Shown: positions 16,729 through 25,115 of the stretch, in pieces | Layout of the letters: the number at the start of each line of letters is the position of its first letter | Position numbering within the stretch: position 1 is the first letter of the stretch | DNA from: Myxococcales bacterium | GTDB lineage: Bacteria > Myxococcota_A > Polyangia > GCA-2747355 | Direction: 5' to 3' | Length of the DNA: 64,000 bases | NCBI GenBank assembly: GCA_020431405.1 | Contig: JAGQIK010000253.1 | Span: 1 to 64,000, forward strand | Notes under the pieces: generated by a model | Databases searched by the model: none | What the model was told of the DNA's origin: nothing | Seen by the model: only the letters and a program-made list of their open reading frames with translations | Position numbers and translations under genes: made by a program

Positions 16729-19700
16729 GTGCCACGAAAGTGGATGTGGATAGCCGGCGGCGTTGGTGCGTTGGTCCTAGGCATCCTGTTCTGGCCGCGG
16801 CCGTACTGCAGAACGGCCCACGAAGCCTACGGGATCAAAGTGCGCCAGTGCCCCGATGGGCTCGTGCGACAGACGCTGCATATCCGCGGCAACAAGCTTT
16901 ATCGCGGCGGCAGGGGCGAGGTCAGCATGTGGGCCACGGCGCTGTACACGATCAAGCGCGCTGACAGCGCGCTGCGTACGCGCGTGCCGGAGCTCGAGGC
17001 GCGGCTCGCGCTCGTCGACCAGAGCGGCAAGGAGCGGCGCCTGGAGCCGCAGCCGCCCGACCCGCACAAGCCGCGCGAGAAGAAGTGGCGGCGCTACGGC
17101 TCGGTGCTCGCCACCTCGGTGACGCTGCCCAAAGACATCGCCGACGGCGACTACAAGCTGCGCGCATACATCACCACGAAGATCGGCAAAGGGCACGTCG
17201 ATCTGCCGCTGGCGCTCTACGCGCCGGCACGCATCCACGTGCTCACCGATCGCCCGCTCTACGAGCCAGGTCATCGCATCCAGTTTCGCGCGCTGGTGGT
17301 GCGCGCGCGCGACCTGACGCCCATCGACAGCCGTCCGGGACGCTGGCTCGTCAAAGACCCCAACGGCGTGGTGGTGCTCGAAGAGAAGGCCGCCGCTGGC
17401 GAGTGGGGTGTCGCTTCGGGCAACTTCCTGCTCGACAAGAAGGCGCCCAGCGGCACGTGGACGATCACGTGGAAGTCCGGCGCCGACACGAGCAGCGCCA
17501 CCGTGCGCGTCGAGCCGTTCAAGCTGCCGCGCTTTCGCGTCAGCGCGACGCCCGACAAGACGTTCTATCGCGGCGGCGAGACGCCCAAGGTTCAAGGCTC
17601 GGTGATCTACAGCTCGGGTGCGCCGGTGCAGGGCGCGAAGGTCTCGCTGAGCTGGCGCGTGATCGGTGCGTGGCCGCCGCCGGCATCGTGGCTCGCGCCC
17701 GGCGAGCAGGGCCTGCCGCGCTCGGCGAGCACCGATGCGGCGGGTCGCTTCGCGCTGACGCTGCCGCAGGTGCCGCAAGATCTTCAGGGGCGCGTGCAGC
17801 TCGTCGCGTCGCTCGCTGCGGTGGACCCGGCGGGCGATCGTGTGCACGGCGCGCTGGCGCTGCAGCTGAGCCAGGACGCGATCCAAGTGGCGGCGATGAC
17901 GCCGCTGGCCAAGGGGCTGGTGGGCGGCTTCAACAATCGGCTCTACCTGCGTGTCACCGGCGCTGACGGTCGCGCGCTCGCCGGCGCGCGCATCACAGTG
18001 CGCAAGGCGTGGCTCGCGGCGAGCGAAGGCATCAAGACCGAGCTCGACGAGGACAGCGTGGCGCGCGTGCAGATCGATCCCGGCGCGCCGGTCAACGTCG
18101 TGATCCCAGCCAGACCGCGGCGCCGCTCGGCGTCGGCGCCCGGTCAGGTGCGCCGCACGCGCGCGCACGACTACGTTGCCAACCAGCAGGCGAGCCTCGA
18201 CGACCAGGTCGAGATGGACCGCTGGCTCGCGCTGGTCAAGCCCTGCGCCAAGTGGGCCGAGAGCGACGGCGACGAGGCGCACATCGCGCTGACCGTCAGC
18301 CCGGCGGGCGCGATCACCGCCGGCTCGGCCGGCAGCGAGCTCGCGCGTTGCGCGCTGGCGCGCATCAAGGGGCGCAAGCTGCCCGCCGGCAGCGCGCGGC
18401 TCTACGCGCTGACGCTGGCGTTCCCCGATCCGAAGCTGCCGTCGCTGTCGCTCGATGTCGATACGGTCTTCGGCTCGGCGCCGAGCAAGCTGCAGGGCAA
18501 GCTCGCCGAGGCGGCGCGCGGCGCGCGCGACTGCCTGCCGCGCAAGCTCGAGGGCCTCTTCAGCACGGTGCTCTCGTGGCGCATCCAGGACAAGCAACGC
18601 AAGCCAACGCTCACCTGGATGCAAGGCAAGAGCGGGCGCGCCATGCCCGCCGCCGTGCAGAAGTGCATCCGCGCGCGCGCCGCCGCGGTGTCGCTCGACT
18701 ATCCCGCCACGGCCACCGCCATCGGCATCGTGCGCTACACGATCTCGCAGCCGGATAGCGACGGTCCCGCGGCGCCCAAGCCGACCATCATGCGCGGCTA
18801 CGAGCTGCGCGTGGCCGCCTTCGACAAGCAGGGCAAGGCCATCGGCGAGACCAAGCTGCGCATGCGCCCGGGGCGCATCCCGCCGCTTTCGGTGCGCGTC
18901 AAGCCGGTGCTCGCGCAGCCGGGTGAGAAGGTCACCGTGCGTTTGCTGCGCGGTCCCGACTACAGCGGCGTGCTGCCGCGCGCGATCACCGTGGCGCACC
19001 TCGGTCGCGGCAAGCTGATCAAGCTGCCCAAGAAGCAGAAGAAGCGCGTCTGGACCTACGAGCTGCCGAAGAACGCCAAGGGCTGGTACACGTTCAACGC
19101 CAGCGGGCAGCGCGCGCTCGTCTTCGTGCGGCGCGGCGGGCGCCTGTCGGTCAAGGTCTCGGCTGAGAAGGCGCGCTACGCGCCGGGCGCCGACGCCAAG
19201 CTCGACATTCGGACGCAGCTGAGCGGGCGCGGCGTCAAAGCGGGCGTCGGCCTCGTCGGCGTCGACGAGACGCTCTCGCAGCTGGTGGCGCTGCCCGGAC
19301 CCGAGGCGCTGCGTGCGCTGCGCGTGAAGATCAAGATGCAGCAGAAGGCCTTCGGCGTGCTCGACGCGCAAGCGCTCGCGCTCGGTCGCGTGCGCGGCCG
19401 CTACGCTGCCGAGGCGACAGTGCTGCGCGTGGCCGAGGTGCCATCGCCGGCCGCGCTCGATGTCGTGCTCAACGGGACGGCGGCGACGAAGTTCGATCCC
19501 AACGTCGCGCTCACCGACCGCTTCTATATCGTGCTCGCCGAGCTGCACCGCCAGGTGCGCGCCTGGGAGAAGTCAGCGCCGGCCAAGGAGCTGATGACGC
19601 CCAAGACGATGGCGACCATGTGGACGCGCGCGCTCGCGAGCGCGGAGAAGAAGGGCAAGAAGGTGGTCGACGCGTTCGGCCGCAAGCTGCGGCTGCACCG

Positions 19701-19815
19701 GCTGCCCAGCGATCTTTTTGCGCTGACCGATCCGCGCCAGGTGGTGGCGGTCGGCACACGCCTTCCCGAGGACGTCGAAAACTGGAGCCAGTGGGTCAGG
19801 AGGCACAGGCCATGA
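16729..19815 (+). CDS. N-terminal half of a split bacterial alpha-2-macroglobulin (MG domains)
   Basis: A 1028-residue protein from GTG 16729. Residues 5-24 are a single hydrophobic anchor. The MG2-type domain is marked by LTDRPLYEPGHRIQFRALVV at about 172-191, with further macroglobulin-like beta domains to about 430 and from about 700 on. Residues about 500-670 hold an unusual insertion with two modules (Cys near 505 and 545, and near 601 and 646) that resemble AgmX/PglI C-terminal domains. The stop codon overlaps the next ATG by ATGA, and the partner carries the remaining A2M domains. Bacterial A2M proteins act as envelope-associated protease traps or scaffolds. This one probably sits on the inner membrane facing the periplasm. 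Confidence 0.8.
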   Translation: MPRKWMWIAGGVGALVLGILFWPRPYCRTAHEAYGIKVRQCPDGLVRQTLHIRGNKLYRGGRGEVSMWATALYTIKRADSALRTRVPELEARLALVDQSGKERRLEPQPPDPHKPREKKWRRYGSVLATSVTLPKDIADGDYKLRAYITTKIGKGHVDLPLALYAPARIHVLTDRPLYEPGHRIQFRALVVRARDLTPIDSRPGRWLVKDPNGVVVLEEKAAAGEWGVASGNFLLDKKAPSGTWTITWKSGADTSSATVRVEPFKLPRFRVSATPDKTFYRGGETPKVQGSVIYSSGAPVQGAKVSLSWRVIGAWPPPASWLAPGEQGLPRSASTDAAGRFALTLPQVPQDLQGRVQLVASLAAVDPAGDRVHGALALQLSQDAIQVAAMTPLAKGLVGGFNNRLYLRVTGADGRALAGARITVRKAWLAASEGIKTELDEDSVARVQIDPGAPVNVVIPARPRRRSASAPGQVRRTRAHDYVANQQASLDDQVEMDRWLALVKPCAKWAESDGDEAHIALTVSPAGAITAGSAGSELARCALARIKGRKLPAGSARLYALTLAFPDPKLPSLSLDVDTVFGSAPSKLQGKLAEAARGARDCLPRKLEGLFSTVLSWRIQDKQRKPTLTWMQGKSGRAMPAAVQKCIRARAAAVSLDYPATATAIGIVRYTISQPDSDGPAAPKPTIMRGYELRVAAFDKQGKAIGETKLRMRPGRIPPLSVRVKPVLAQPGEKVTVRLLRGPDYSGVLPRAITVAHLGRGKLIKLPKKQKKRVWTYELPKNAKGWYTFNASGQRALVFVRRGGRLSVKVSAEKARYAPGADAKLDIRTQLSGRGVKAGVGLVGVDETLSQLVALPGPEALRALRVKIKMQQKAFGVLDAQALALGRVRGRYAAEATVLRVAEVPSPAALDVVLNGTAATKFDPNVALTDRFYIVLAELHRQVRAWEKSAPAKELMTPKTMATMWTRALASAEKKGKKVVDAFGRKLRLHRLPSDLFALTDPRQVVAVGTRLPEDVENWSQWVRRHRP

Positions 19816-22136
19816 GCACGCAGAACAAACGGTCGCCCCTGCTGCTGCTGCTGTCGCTGGCGCTCGGTTGCGCGACGCTCGTCGTCGCCTGCGCCAAGCG
19901 CAAAGAGGCGCCAGCACGCCAGGTGTCGTCGACCAAGACGGCGGCTTCGCCCGGTGCGGTGGGCGGGATGGCGAAAGAAGAGGGCAAGGCCGCTGCCGCC
20001 GCCGACGAGGACCAGGCTGCCAAGGGCAGGAGGGGCAAGAAGCGCCCGAGAAAAGCGCTCGAGAGCCGCTTCGCCGCCAGGCTCGACGGCAAAGACCGCG
20101 CTGGCGGAGGCAAGCCCAAGCCCGAACAGAAGGCTGACTCGGCCGAGCAGCCCGACCAGGCGCCGACGCGCTCGTGGTTCCCCGAGACGTTTCTGTTCAA
20201 GCCGCTGCTGGTCACCGACGCGCAGGGCAAGGCGCAGATCACCGTGCGCGTGCCGGACCGGCTGACCACCTGGCGCGTGCTGGCGCTCGCGCACAGCCGC
20301 AGCGGCGAGCAGGCCGGCACCGTCTCGTCGTTTCTCGGCACGCTGCCGATCTACGTCGAGCCGGTGGTGCCCAAGCGCTTGCGCGCCGGCGACGTCGTGA
20401 CGCTGCCGATCAACGTCGTCAACACCACCGACAAGGCGGTCAAGGCTGCGCTGGCGCTCTCGGTGAGCGGCGCTCAGCTCGCGGGTGGCAGCGGCGCCGT
20501 CGATCTCGCGGCGAAGCGCAGCGTGGTGCGCAAGGCCACGCTCACCACGACCACGCCCGGCGCGGTGCGTTTGCTGGCCAAGCTCGGCGGTGCCGACGCG
20601 GTGGTGCGCAGCATCGAGGTCTCGGCGCGCGGCCGTCCCGTCACGCGTCGTGTCAGCGGCACGCTCGCGGCGCCGCGCACGATCACGCTGCAGCGCGCGG
20701 CGGGGGCCAACCTCGCCGTGGGACAGGTGCGGCTGCAGGTCTATCCGGGCGCGCTGGCGCTGCTGCGCTCGGAGCTCACGGCGTCGAGCGAGCGCAGCTA
20801 CGATCTCGCCGACGACGCGTTCGCGCTGCTGCTCGCCGGGCGGGCGCCAGCGTTTCTCAAGACGCTCGGCGACAAGCCCAAGAAGGGCGACGACCAGCTG
20901 CTTCGCGATCTCGCCATCGTCGCCACCCAGCGAGCGCTGCGGCGCGCGCGCGTGCTGACCATGACGTCGGCGACGCTGCTCGCGCAGGCGGCCGCGGCGC
21001 ACCCCGATAGCCCCGTGCTCGAGCGGCTCGCCAAGCGCGCGGCCGATCACATCGAGCGCAAGCAGAGCCCCGACGGCACCTGCGCTGGCGCCACTGGCTG
21101 GTCGCTGCAGCGGCTGCTCGTCGCCACAGCGGAGTGCGTGACCGCGGCGCGCGGCCGGCGCCGCGTGGCGATGCGCGCCGCCGGCGCCTTCGAGCGTCAC
21201 GGCGAGCGCATCAAAGATCCCTACACCGCCGCCGCGGTGCTGCTGTCGGGCGCGGCGAGCAACGTGCTCGAGGCCAAGCTGCGCAAGGTCATCGTCGCGG
21301 CGATCAAGACGCGTAAGGACGGCTCGAAGATCGTCGCCGTCCCCAAAGGGGTCGAGCGCGCCGACGGCGAGCGACCGACCGACGTCGAGGCGACGGCGCT
21401 GGCGGCGCTGGCGCTCGAGGGCGCGCAGAGCAAGGGCGTGCTGGCAGACCTCGGCGCCGCCGTGCTGTCCGGCTATTCGCCGGGCTACGGCTGGGGCGAC
21501 GGACGCGCCAACTTGATCTGCCTGCGCGCGGCGATGGTGCTGTTTCGCGACCCGGTGCCGGCCAACGTGCGCGTGACGCTCGAACGCGACGGCAAGGCGG
21601 TGGCCGAGCAGGCGCTGACGCGTGACAAGGTGCGCGAGGTGCTGGTGCTCTCGGCGGCGGCCGGCACCAGCGGCGGCGCGCAGACCTGGCGCGTCGTGGC
21701 GACGCCCAACGTCGCCGGTCTCGGCTTCGCGCTCACGCTGGTCGACCGCGTGCCATGGAAGGCGCACAAAGGCGGCGCCATCGAGCTTCGCGTGACGGCG
21801 CCCAAAGCGCCGCGCGTCGGCGCGGCGGCGGAGATCAAGCTCAACGCCACGGCGCCAGCTGGGCGTCCGTTGCGCGTGCGCTTGGCGCTGCCCGCTGGCG
21901 TGCAGGTCGACCGCGCCCACCTCGATCGCCTCGTGCGCTCGGGCACGCTCACGCGCTATGCCGTCACCGACGCGCAGGTGGACCTCTTCGCGCCGTCGCT
22001 GCAGCCAGCGAAAATCCTCAACGTCGCGCTGCGCGTGATCCCCACGCTGGCCGGCACCATCCACAGCGGCCCGGCCTCGCTCAAGGTCGGCTCGGTAGAG
22101 CGCTTCGTGCCCCCCACCGCCTGGACCATCAAATAG
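19812..22136 (+). CDS. C-terminal half of a split alpha-2-macroglobulin (lipoprotein, no thioester)
   Basis: A 774-residue protein starting within the stop codon of the previous gene. Residues 1-27 form a signal peptide with a lipobox-like VVAC. A Lys/Ala-rich linker follows to about 115. The A2M core begins at TRSWFPETFLFKPLLVTDAQ (about 118-137), where W-x-PET-x-LF is the family signature. PDRLTTWRVLALAHS and the helical alpha-alpha toroid (about 330-560) come next. The Gly-Cys-Gly-Glu-Gln thioester expected near the start of the toroid is absent, so covalent protease trapping is not possible. It is translationally coupled to the N-terminal half and presumably forms a complex with it. Translation reads into the left end of a palindromic element. 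Confidence 0.8.
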   Translation: MSTQNKRSPLLLLLSLALGCATLVVACAKRKEAPARQVSSTKTAASPGAVGGMAKEEGKAAAAADEDQAAKGRRGKKRPRKALESRFAARLDGKDRAGGGKPKPEQKADSAEQPDQAPTRSWFPETFLFKPLLVTDAQGKAQITVRVPDRLTTWRVLALAHSRSGEQAGTVSSFLGTLPIYVEPVVPKRLRAGDVVTLPINVVNTTDKAVKAALALSVSGAQLAGGSGAVDLAAKRSVVRKATLTTTTPGAVRLLAKLGGADAVVRSIEVSARGRPVTRRVSGTLAAPRTITLQRAAGANLAVGQVRLQVYPGALALLRSELTASSERSYDLADDAFALLLAGRAPAFLKTLGDKPKKGDDQLLRDLAIVATQRALRRARVLTMTSATLLAQAAAAHPDSPVLERLAKRAADHIERKQSPDGTCAGATGWSLQRLLVATAECVTAARGRRRVAMRAAGAFERHGERIKDPYTAAAVLLSGAASNVLEAKLRKVIVAAIKTRKDGSKIVAVPKGVERADGERPTDVEATALAALALEGAQSKGVLADLGAAVLSGYSPGYGWGDGRANLICLRAAMVLFRDPVPANVRVTLERDGKAVAEQALTRDKVREVLVLSAAAGTSGGAQTWRVVATPNVAGLGFALTLVDRVPWKAHKGGAIELRVTAPKAPRVGAAAEIKLNATAPAGRPLRVRLALPAGVQVDRAHLDRLVRSGTLTRYAVTDAQVDLFAPSLQPAKILNVALRVIPTLAGTIHSGPASLKVGSVERFVPPTAWTIK

Positions 22137-22294
22137 GGTCACTCTCTGCTCCGCAACCCTGCGACATCAAAGGCGCCGTAGCCCACATTGACATTTCCGC
22201 TATTCGGACGCGTCCGGTGTCCGCACGGCCAGGAAATGTCAATGCGGGTTATTCGGCGTTTAATATCAGCGGCTTGTGGAGCGTAGAGTGACCC
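22136..22294. repeat. 159-bp MITE-like nested palindromic element
   Basis: The terminal inverted repeats are 17 bp with two mismatches: GGGTCACTCTCTGCTCC (22136-22152) matches the complement of 22278-22294. Inside is a second inverted repeat of 17 bp with one mismatch (CCCACATTGACATTTCC, 22182-22198; partner 22232-22248) and a 12-bp palindrome CGGACGCGTCCG (22205-22216) at the centre. The sequence between the two arm pairs is also partly self-complementary, so the whole element can fold into one long hairpin. It is less GC-rich than its flanks and lies between the stop codons of two convergent genes. No convincing target duplication is visible. It may also stop transcription in both directions. 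Confidence 0.7.
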
Positions 22295-22304
22295 CTAGCG
22301 GCGC

Positions 22305-24155
22305 CTAGCGGCGTTTGAGGTCGTACTGCTCGATCTTGCTGATCAGTGTGCGCAGCGGGATGCGCAGGCGGCGCGACGTCTCGCTCTGGTTGTAGCCGCA
22401 CAGCTCGAGGGCGCTGGCGATGAGGTCGGCTTCGTAGCGCTGCACGCGCGCGCGGAAGTCGACGTCGGCGTCGAGCAGGGCGTCGAGCGTCGGAACGCTG
22501 GCGGCGGGCCGCGCGTCGGGAGCCGGCGTGGCGGGCGCAGATGCGCGCGCGGCCGGGGCGCCCGGCGCCGCGATGCGCACGCGCTCGGGCAGATCGTCGA
22601 GGGACACGCGGCTGCCGCGCGCGATGACGACGGCGCGCTCGATGGCGTTCTTCAGCTCGCGCACGTTGCCTGGCCACGGGTAGTGGCGCAGAGCGCGCAA
22701 CGCGTCGGCGTCGATGTCGTCCACCGCGCGCTGGTTCGCGTGCGCCGCCCCGCGCAGAAAGCGCTCGGCGAGGGGCGCGATGTCGCGTGGCCGCTCGCGC
22801 AGCGGCGGCACGGCGATGGTGATGCCGTCGAGGCGATAGAGCAGGTCGGCGCGGAAGCTGCCCGCCTCGCACATGGCGCGCAGGTCGCGATGGGTGGCGG
22901 CGATGACGCGCACATCGACCGCCAATGGCTGCGTGGCGCCTACGCGCGTGATGCGTTTGCTCTCCAGCGCGCGAAGCAGCGCCGCCTGCGCGCTCGCGGA
23001 CAGCTCGCCGATCTCGTCGAGAAACACCGTGCCGCCGTGAGCAGCCTCGAAGACGCCCGCGCGATCGCGCGTGGCGCCCGTGAAGGCGCCCTTTTCGTGG
23101 CCGAACAGCGCGCTCTCGACGAGCGACTCGGGGATCGCGCCGCAGTTGAGCGCGCACAGCGGCCCACTGACGCGGCGCGAGCGCTGGTGCAGGGCGCTTG
23201 CGACCAGCTCTTTGCCGGCGCCCGTCTCGCCGTGGATCAGCACCGAGATGTCGGCGTCTGCCACGCGGTCGACGAGCTCGAAGACGGCCCGCATCGCGTC
23301 GCTCTGCACCACCGGCGTGTCGCTGTCGTCGCTCGCACCCGCGGCGCCGCGCCGCGCACCCGCTGGCGCTGCGACCGAGAGCCCGAGCGTGTCGCCCTGC
23401 AGCGCCGCGCGGCAAGCGTCGAGCAGGCCATCAGGCGACGTCGCGCACGACGGGTAGCAGGCGAGCGCGCCGCGTAGCGAGCGCGTCGCGCTGCCGCTCG
23501 CTTCGAGCAGCTTCGCCGCCAGCGCGCGCGCCTCGTCGTCGCCCACGGCGGGCAGCAGCACCTCGACGATGTCGGGCGCGTACAGCCCGAGCCGATCGAT
23601 CTTGCGCAGGCGCTGGCCGAGCGCCTCGAAGTCGATGCGCGCGCCCTGCAGCATCAGCAGCGCGGCGCCCTGTCGCGCCGCGCGCGCGCGGTCGAGCTCG
23701 AAGCACAGCAGCTGGAAGAAGCGGTCGTGACCACCGACGGCCAGCGCCAGCGCGGCGCCGGCGCCCGAGCCGAGCCGCGCGTGCAGCGTGGCCGCGACGC
23801 TGCCCATCAGGATCTCGTCGCCAGGATCCACGCGCTGACGCGTCACCGCGACGCCGTTGACGCGCGTGCCGTTGGTCGAGCCGAGGTCTTCGACATAGAC
23901 CTCGCCATCGCGCAGCTCGAACAGCGCGTGGCGCCGCGAAAGCGAAGTGTCGTCTACGAGCATCGTGGCGGGCTTATCGCGCCCCACCACCAGCGGCCGC
24001 CCGCGAGACAGCTGCGCCGTGCGCGTGGACGCGCCGTCAGCGCTGGCACGCGGCAGGTGCACGATGAGGGTCACACTCGGCTCGCTGGCGCGCGCCAGCA
24101 GCTCGAGGTCTTCGTCGGAGAGCCGCGCGGTGCGGCCGTCGGCACCGCCAGCCAT
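22305..24155 (-). CDS. FHA-domain sigma54-dependent transcriptional activator
   Basis: A 616-residue protein from ATG 24155 (upstream in-frame sequence is Arg-rich and unconserved). Residues 45-125 form an FHA domain that reads phosphothreonine: VVGRDKPATMLVDDTSLSRRH and LGSTNGTRVNG. The AAA+ domain has Walker A GETGAGKE, the sigma54-contacting GAFTGA loop, Walker B GTVFLDEIG and the RADLLYRLDG block. The C-terminal Fis-type HTH is in YNQSETSRRLRIPLRTLISKI. Such regulators couple Ser/Thr kinase signalling to sigma54 promoters in myxobacteria. A kinase gene lies 1 kb upstream on the same strand and is a candidate partner. Confidence 0.92.
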   Translation of the reverse strand: MAGGADGRTARLSDEDLELLARASEPSVTLIVHLPRASADGASTRTAQLSRGRPLVVGRDKPATMLVDDTSLSRRHALFELRDGEVYVEDLGSTNGTRVNGVAVTRQRVDPGDEILMGSVAATLHARLGSGAGAALALAVGGHDRFFQLLCFELDRARAARQGAALLMLQGARIDFEALGQRLRKIDRLGLYAPDIVEVLLPAVGDDEARALAAKLLEASGSATRSLRGALACYPSCATSPDGLLDACRAALQGDTLGLSVAAPAGARRGAAGASDDSDTPVVQSDAMRAVFELVDRVADADISVLIHGETGAGKELVASALHQRSRRVSGPLCALNCGAIPESLVESALFGHEKGAFTGATRDRAGVFEAAHGGTVFLDEIGELSASAQAALLRALESKRITRVGATQPLAVDVRVIAATHRDLRAMCEAGSFRADLLYRLDGITIAVPPLRERPRDIAPLAERFLRGAAHANQRAVDDIDADALRALRHYPWPGNVRELKNAIERAVVIARGSRVSLDDLPERVRIAAPGAPAARASAPATPAPDARPAASVPTLDALLDADVDFRARVQRYEADLIASALELCGYNQSETSRRLRIPLRTLISKIEQYDLKRR

Positions 24156-24181
24156 CGCGAGCCATTCTAGCACCGCGGGCG

Positions 24182-24955
24182 CTAGCGCCGCGCCGCGTGG
24201 CGAACGCTGGCCAAGCGATAGCGCTTGCCGCGCACTTTGACACTCGGCATCACCTGCGAGCGGTCGAAGGCGCCCTTCACCGCGGCGAGGTCCTGCCAGA
24301 ACGCGCGCCGCTTGCCGGCGCTCTCGGCGGCGATGAGGCTCGCCATGTCGCGCGCCGGATAGATGTGCACTGCGACCGCGCGCCGGCGGCGTGCGGCGCG
24401 CGCCATCACCCACAGCTCCTCGATGCGCGCGTCGGTCATGGCGAGACAGCCGATGGAGACACACTTACCGTGGATCATGATCGCGCTGCCCGTGCGCCCG
24501 CGCTGGCGGTCGAGGCGGTTGGGATACGAGATGCGCATCGCCAGGTGGTAGCTGCTGTTGCGGTTGTAAAGGTCGAGCTTGTAGAAGCCCTCCGGCGTCT
24601 TGCCGTCACCCTCGCGCAGCTTGGGCCCGAGACCGCTGCCCTGCGAGCAGATCTCGTAGGTCGTCACGCGCGACATGCGCGCGCCGCGCCGCGAGCTGGC
24701 CCACACCTCGAGCCGCGCCTCGCGCTTGAACACGCGCAGCATCATCTCGGCGGGCGGGAAGGCGACGCCCGCGCGCTTGAACATGGCTTTGACGGTCGCC
24801 TTACGGCGCTCGTGCGCGCCGCGGTCGCGCGCGCGGCCCGACACGTCGGGGGCGCGCCACGAGCTGTTGCGACGGAAGGTGGTGGTGCTCTTGGCGTCGG
24901 CGCGGCAACCGAGCACGAGCAGGGCGGCGATCATCAGGCAGGCGGTGCGGGTCAT
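24182..24955 (-). CDS. YkuD-type L,D-transpeptidase (YafK-like)
   Basis: A 257-residue exported protein: signal peptide with VLGC lipobox near residue 17. The catalytic signature of L,D-transpeptidases, His-Gly-x-x-x-Ser-x-Gly-Cys, is present as HGKCVSIGCLAMT at about 160-172. Preceding blocks VFKREARLEVW, GKTPEGFYKLD and AMRISYPN match the YafK-like branch. It is expected to remodel peptidoglycan cross-links or attach proteins to meso-diaminopimelate in the periplasm. It lies 26 bases upstream of the FHA-sigma54 gene on the same strand, but the upstream gap contains an AT-rich promoter-like patch. Confidence 0.9.
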   Translation of the reverse strand: MTRTACLMIAALLVLGCRADAKSTTTFRRNSSWRAPDVSGRARDRGAHERRKATVKAMFKRAGVAFPPAEMMLRVFKREARLEVWASSRRGARMSRVTTYEICSQGSGLGPKLREGDGKTPEGFYKLDLYNRNSSYHLAMRISYPNRLDRQRGRTGSAIMIHGKCVSIGCLAMTDARIEELWVMARAARRRRAVAVHIYPARDMASLIAAESAGKRRAFWQDLAAVKGAFDRSQVMPSVKVRGKRYRLASVRHAARR

Positions 24956-25008
24956 GGGCGCTCTCCTTCGCGGGGTCGCGCGGAGGTAGAGCAGGCCCTA
25001 GGCCGAAG

Positions 25009-25034
25009 TTGACGTTATTAATTACAATAGTTTA
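25009..25034 (-). promoter_or_regulatory. AT-rich promoter-like patch before the L,D-transpeptidase gene
   Basis: About 26 bases of sharply lower GC (ACGTTATTAATTACAATAG on the plus strand) sit in the 160-base gap between the kinase stop codon and the transpeptidase start. On the minus strand, TAATTA/TATTGT could serve as a -10. The location suits a promoter for 24955-24182; the exact elements are uncertain. Confidence 0.35.
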
Positions 25035-25115
25035 TGGTACCGCGAGGCATGACTGTGCGAAGTCTGCATATGCCGGCTTCGCACGATGAGAGACAGCCGT
25101 GCGAGCTTCGCGCAG

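Noticed and set aside
16777-19548. A 923-residue minus-strand open frame, and a similar one at 19524-22142
   Set aside because: Both are antisense to the A2M genes, are dominated by Arg, Ala and His with no domain, and the plus strand has clear family motifs. High GC removes stop codons on the other strand.
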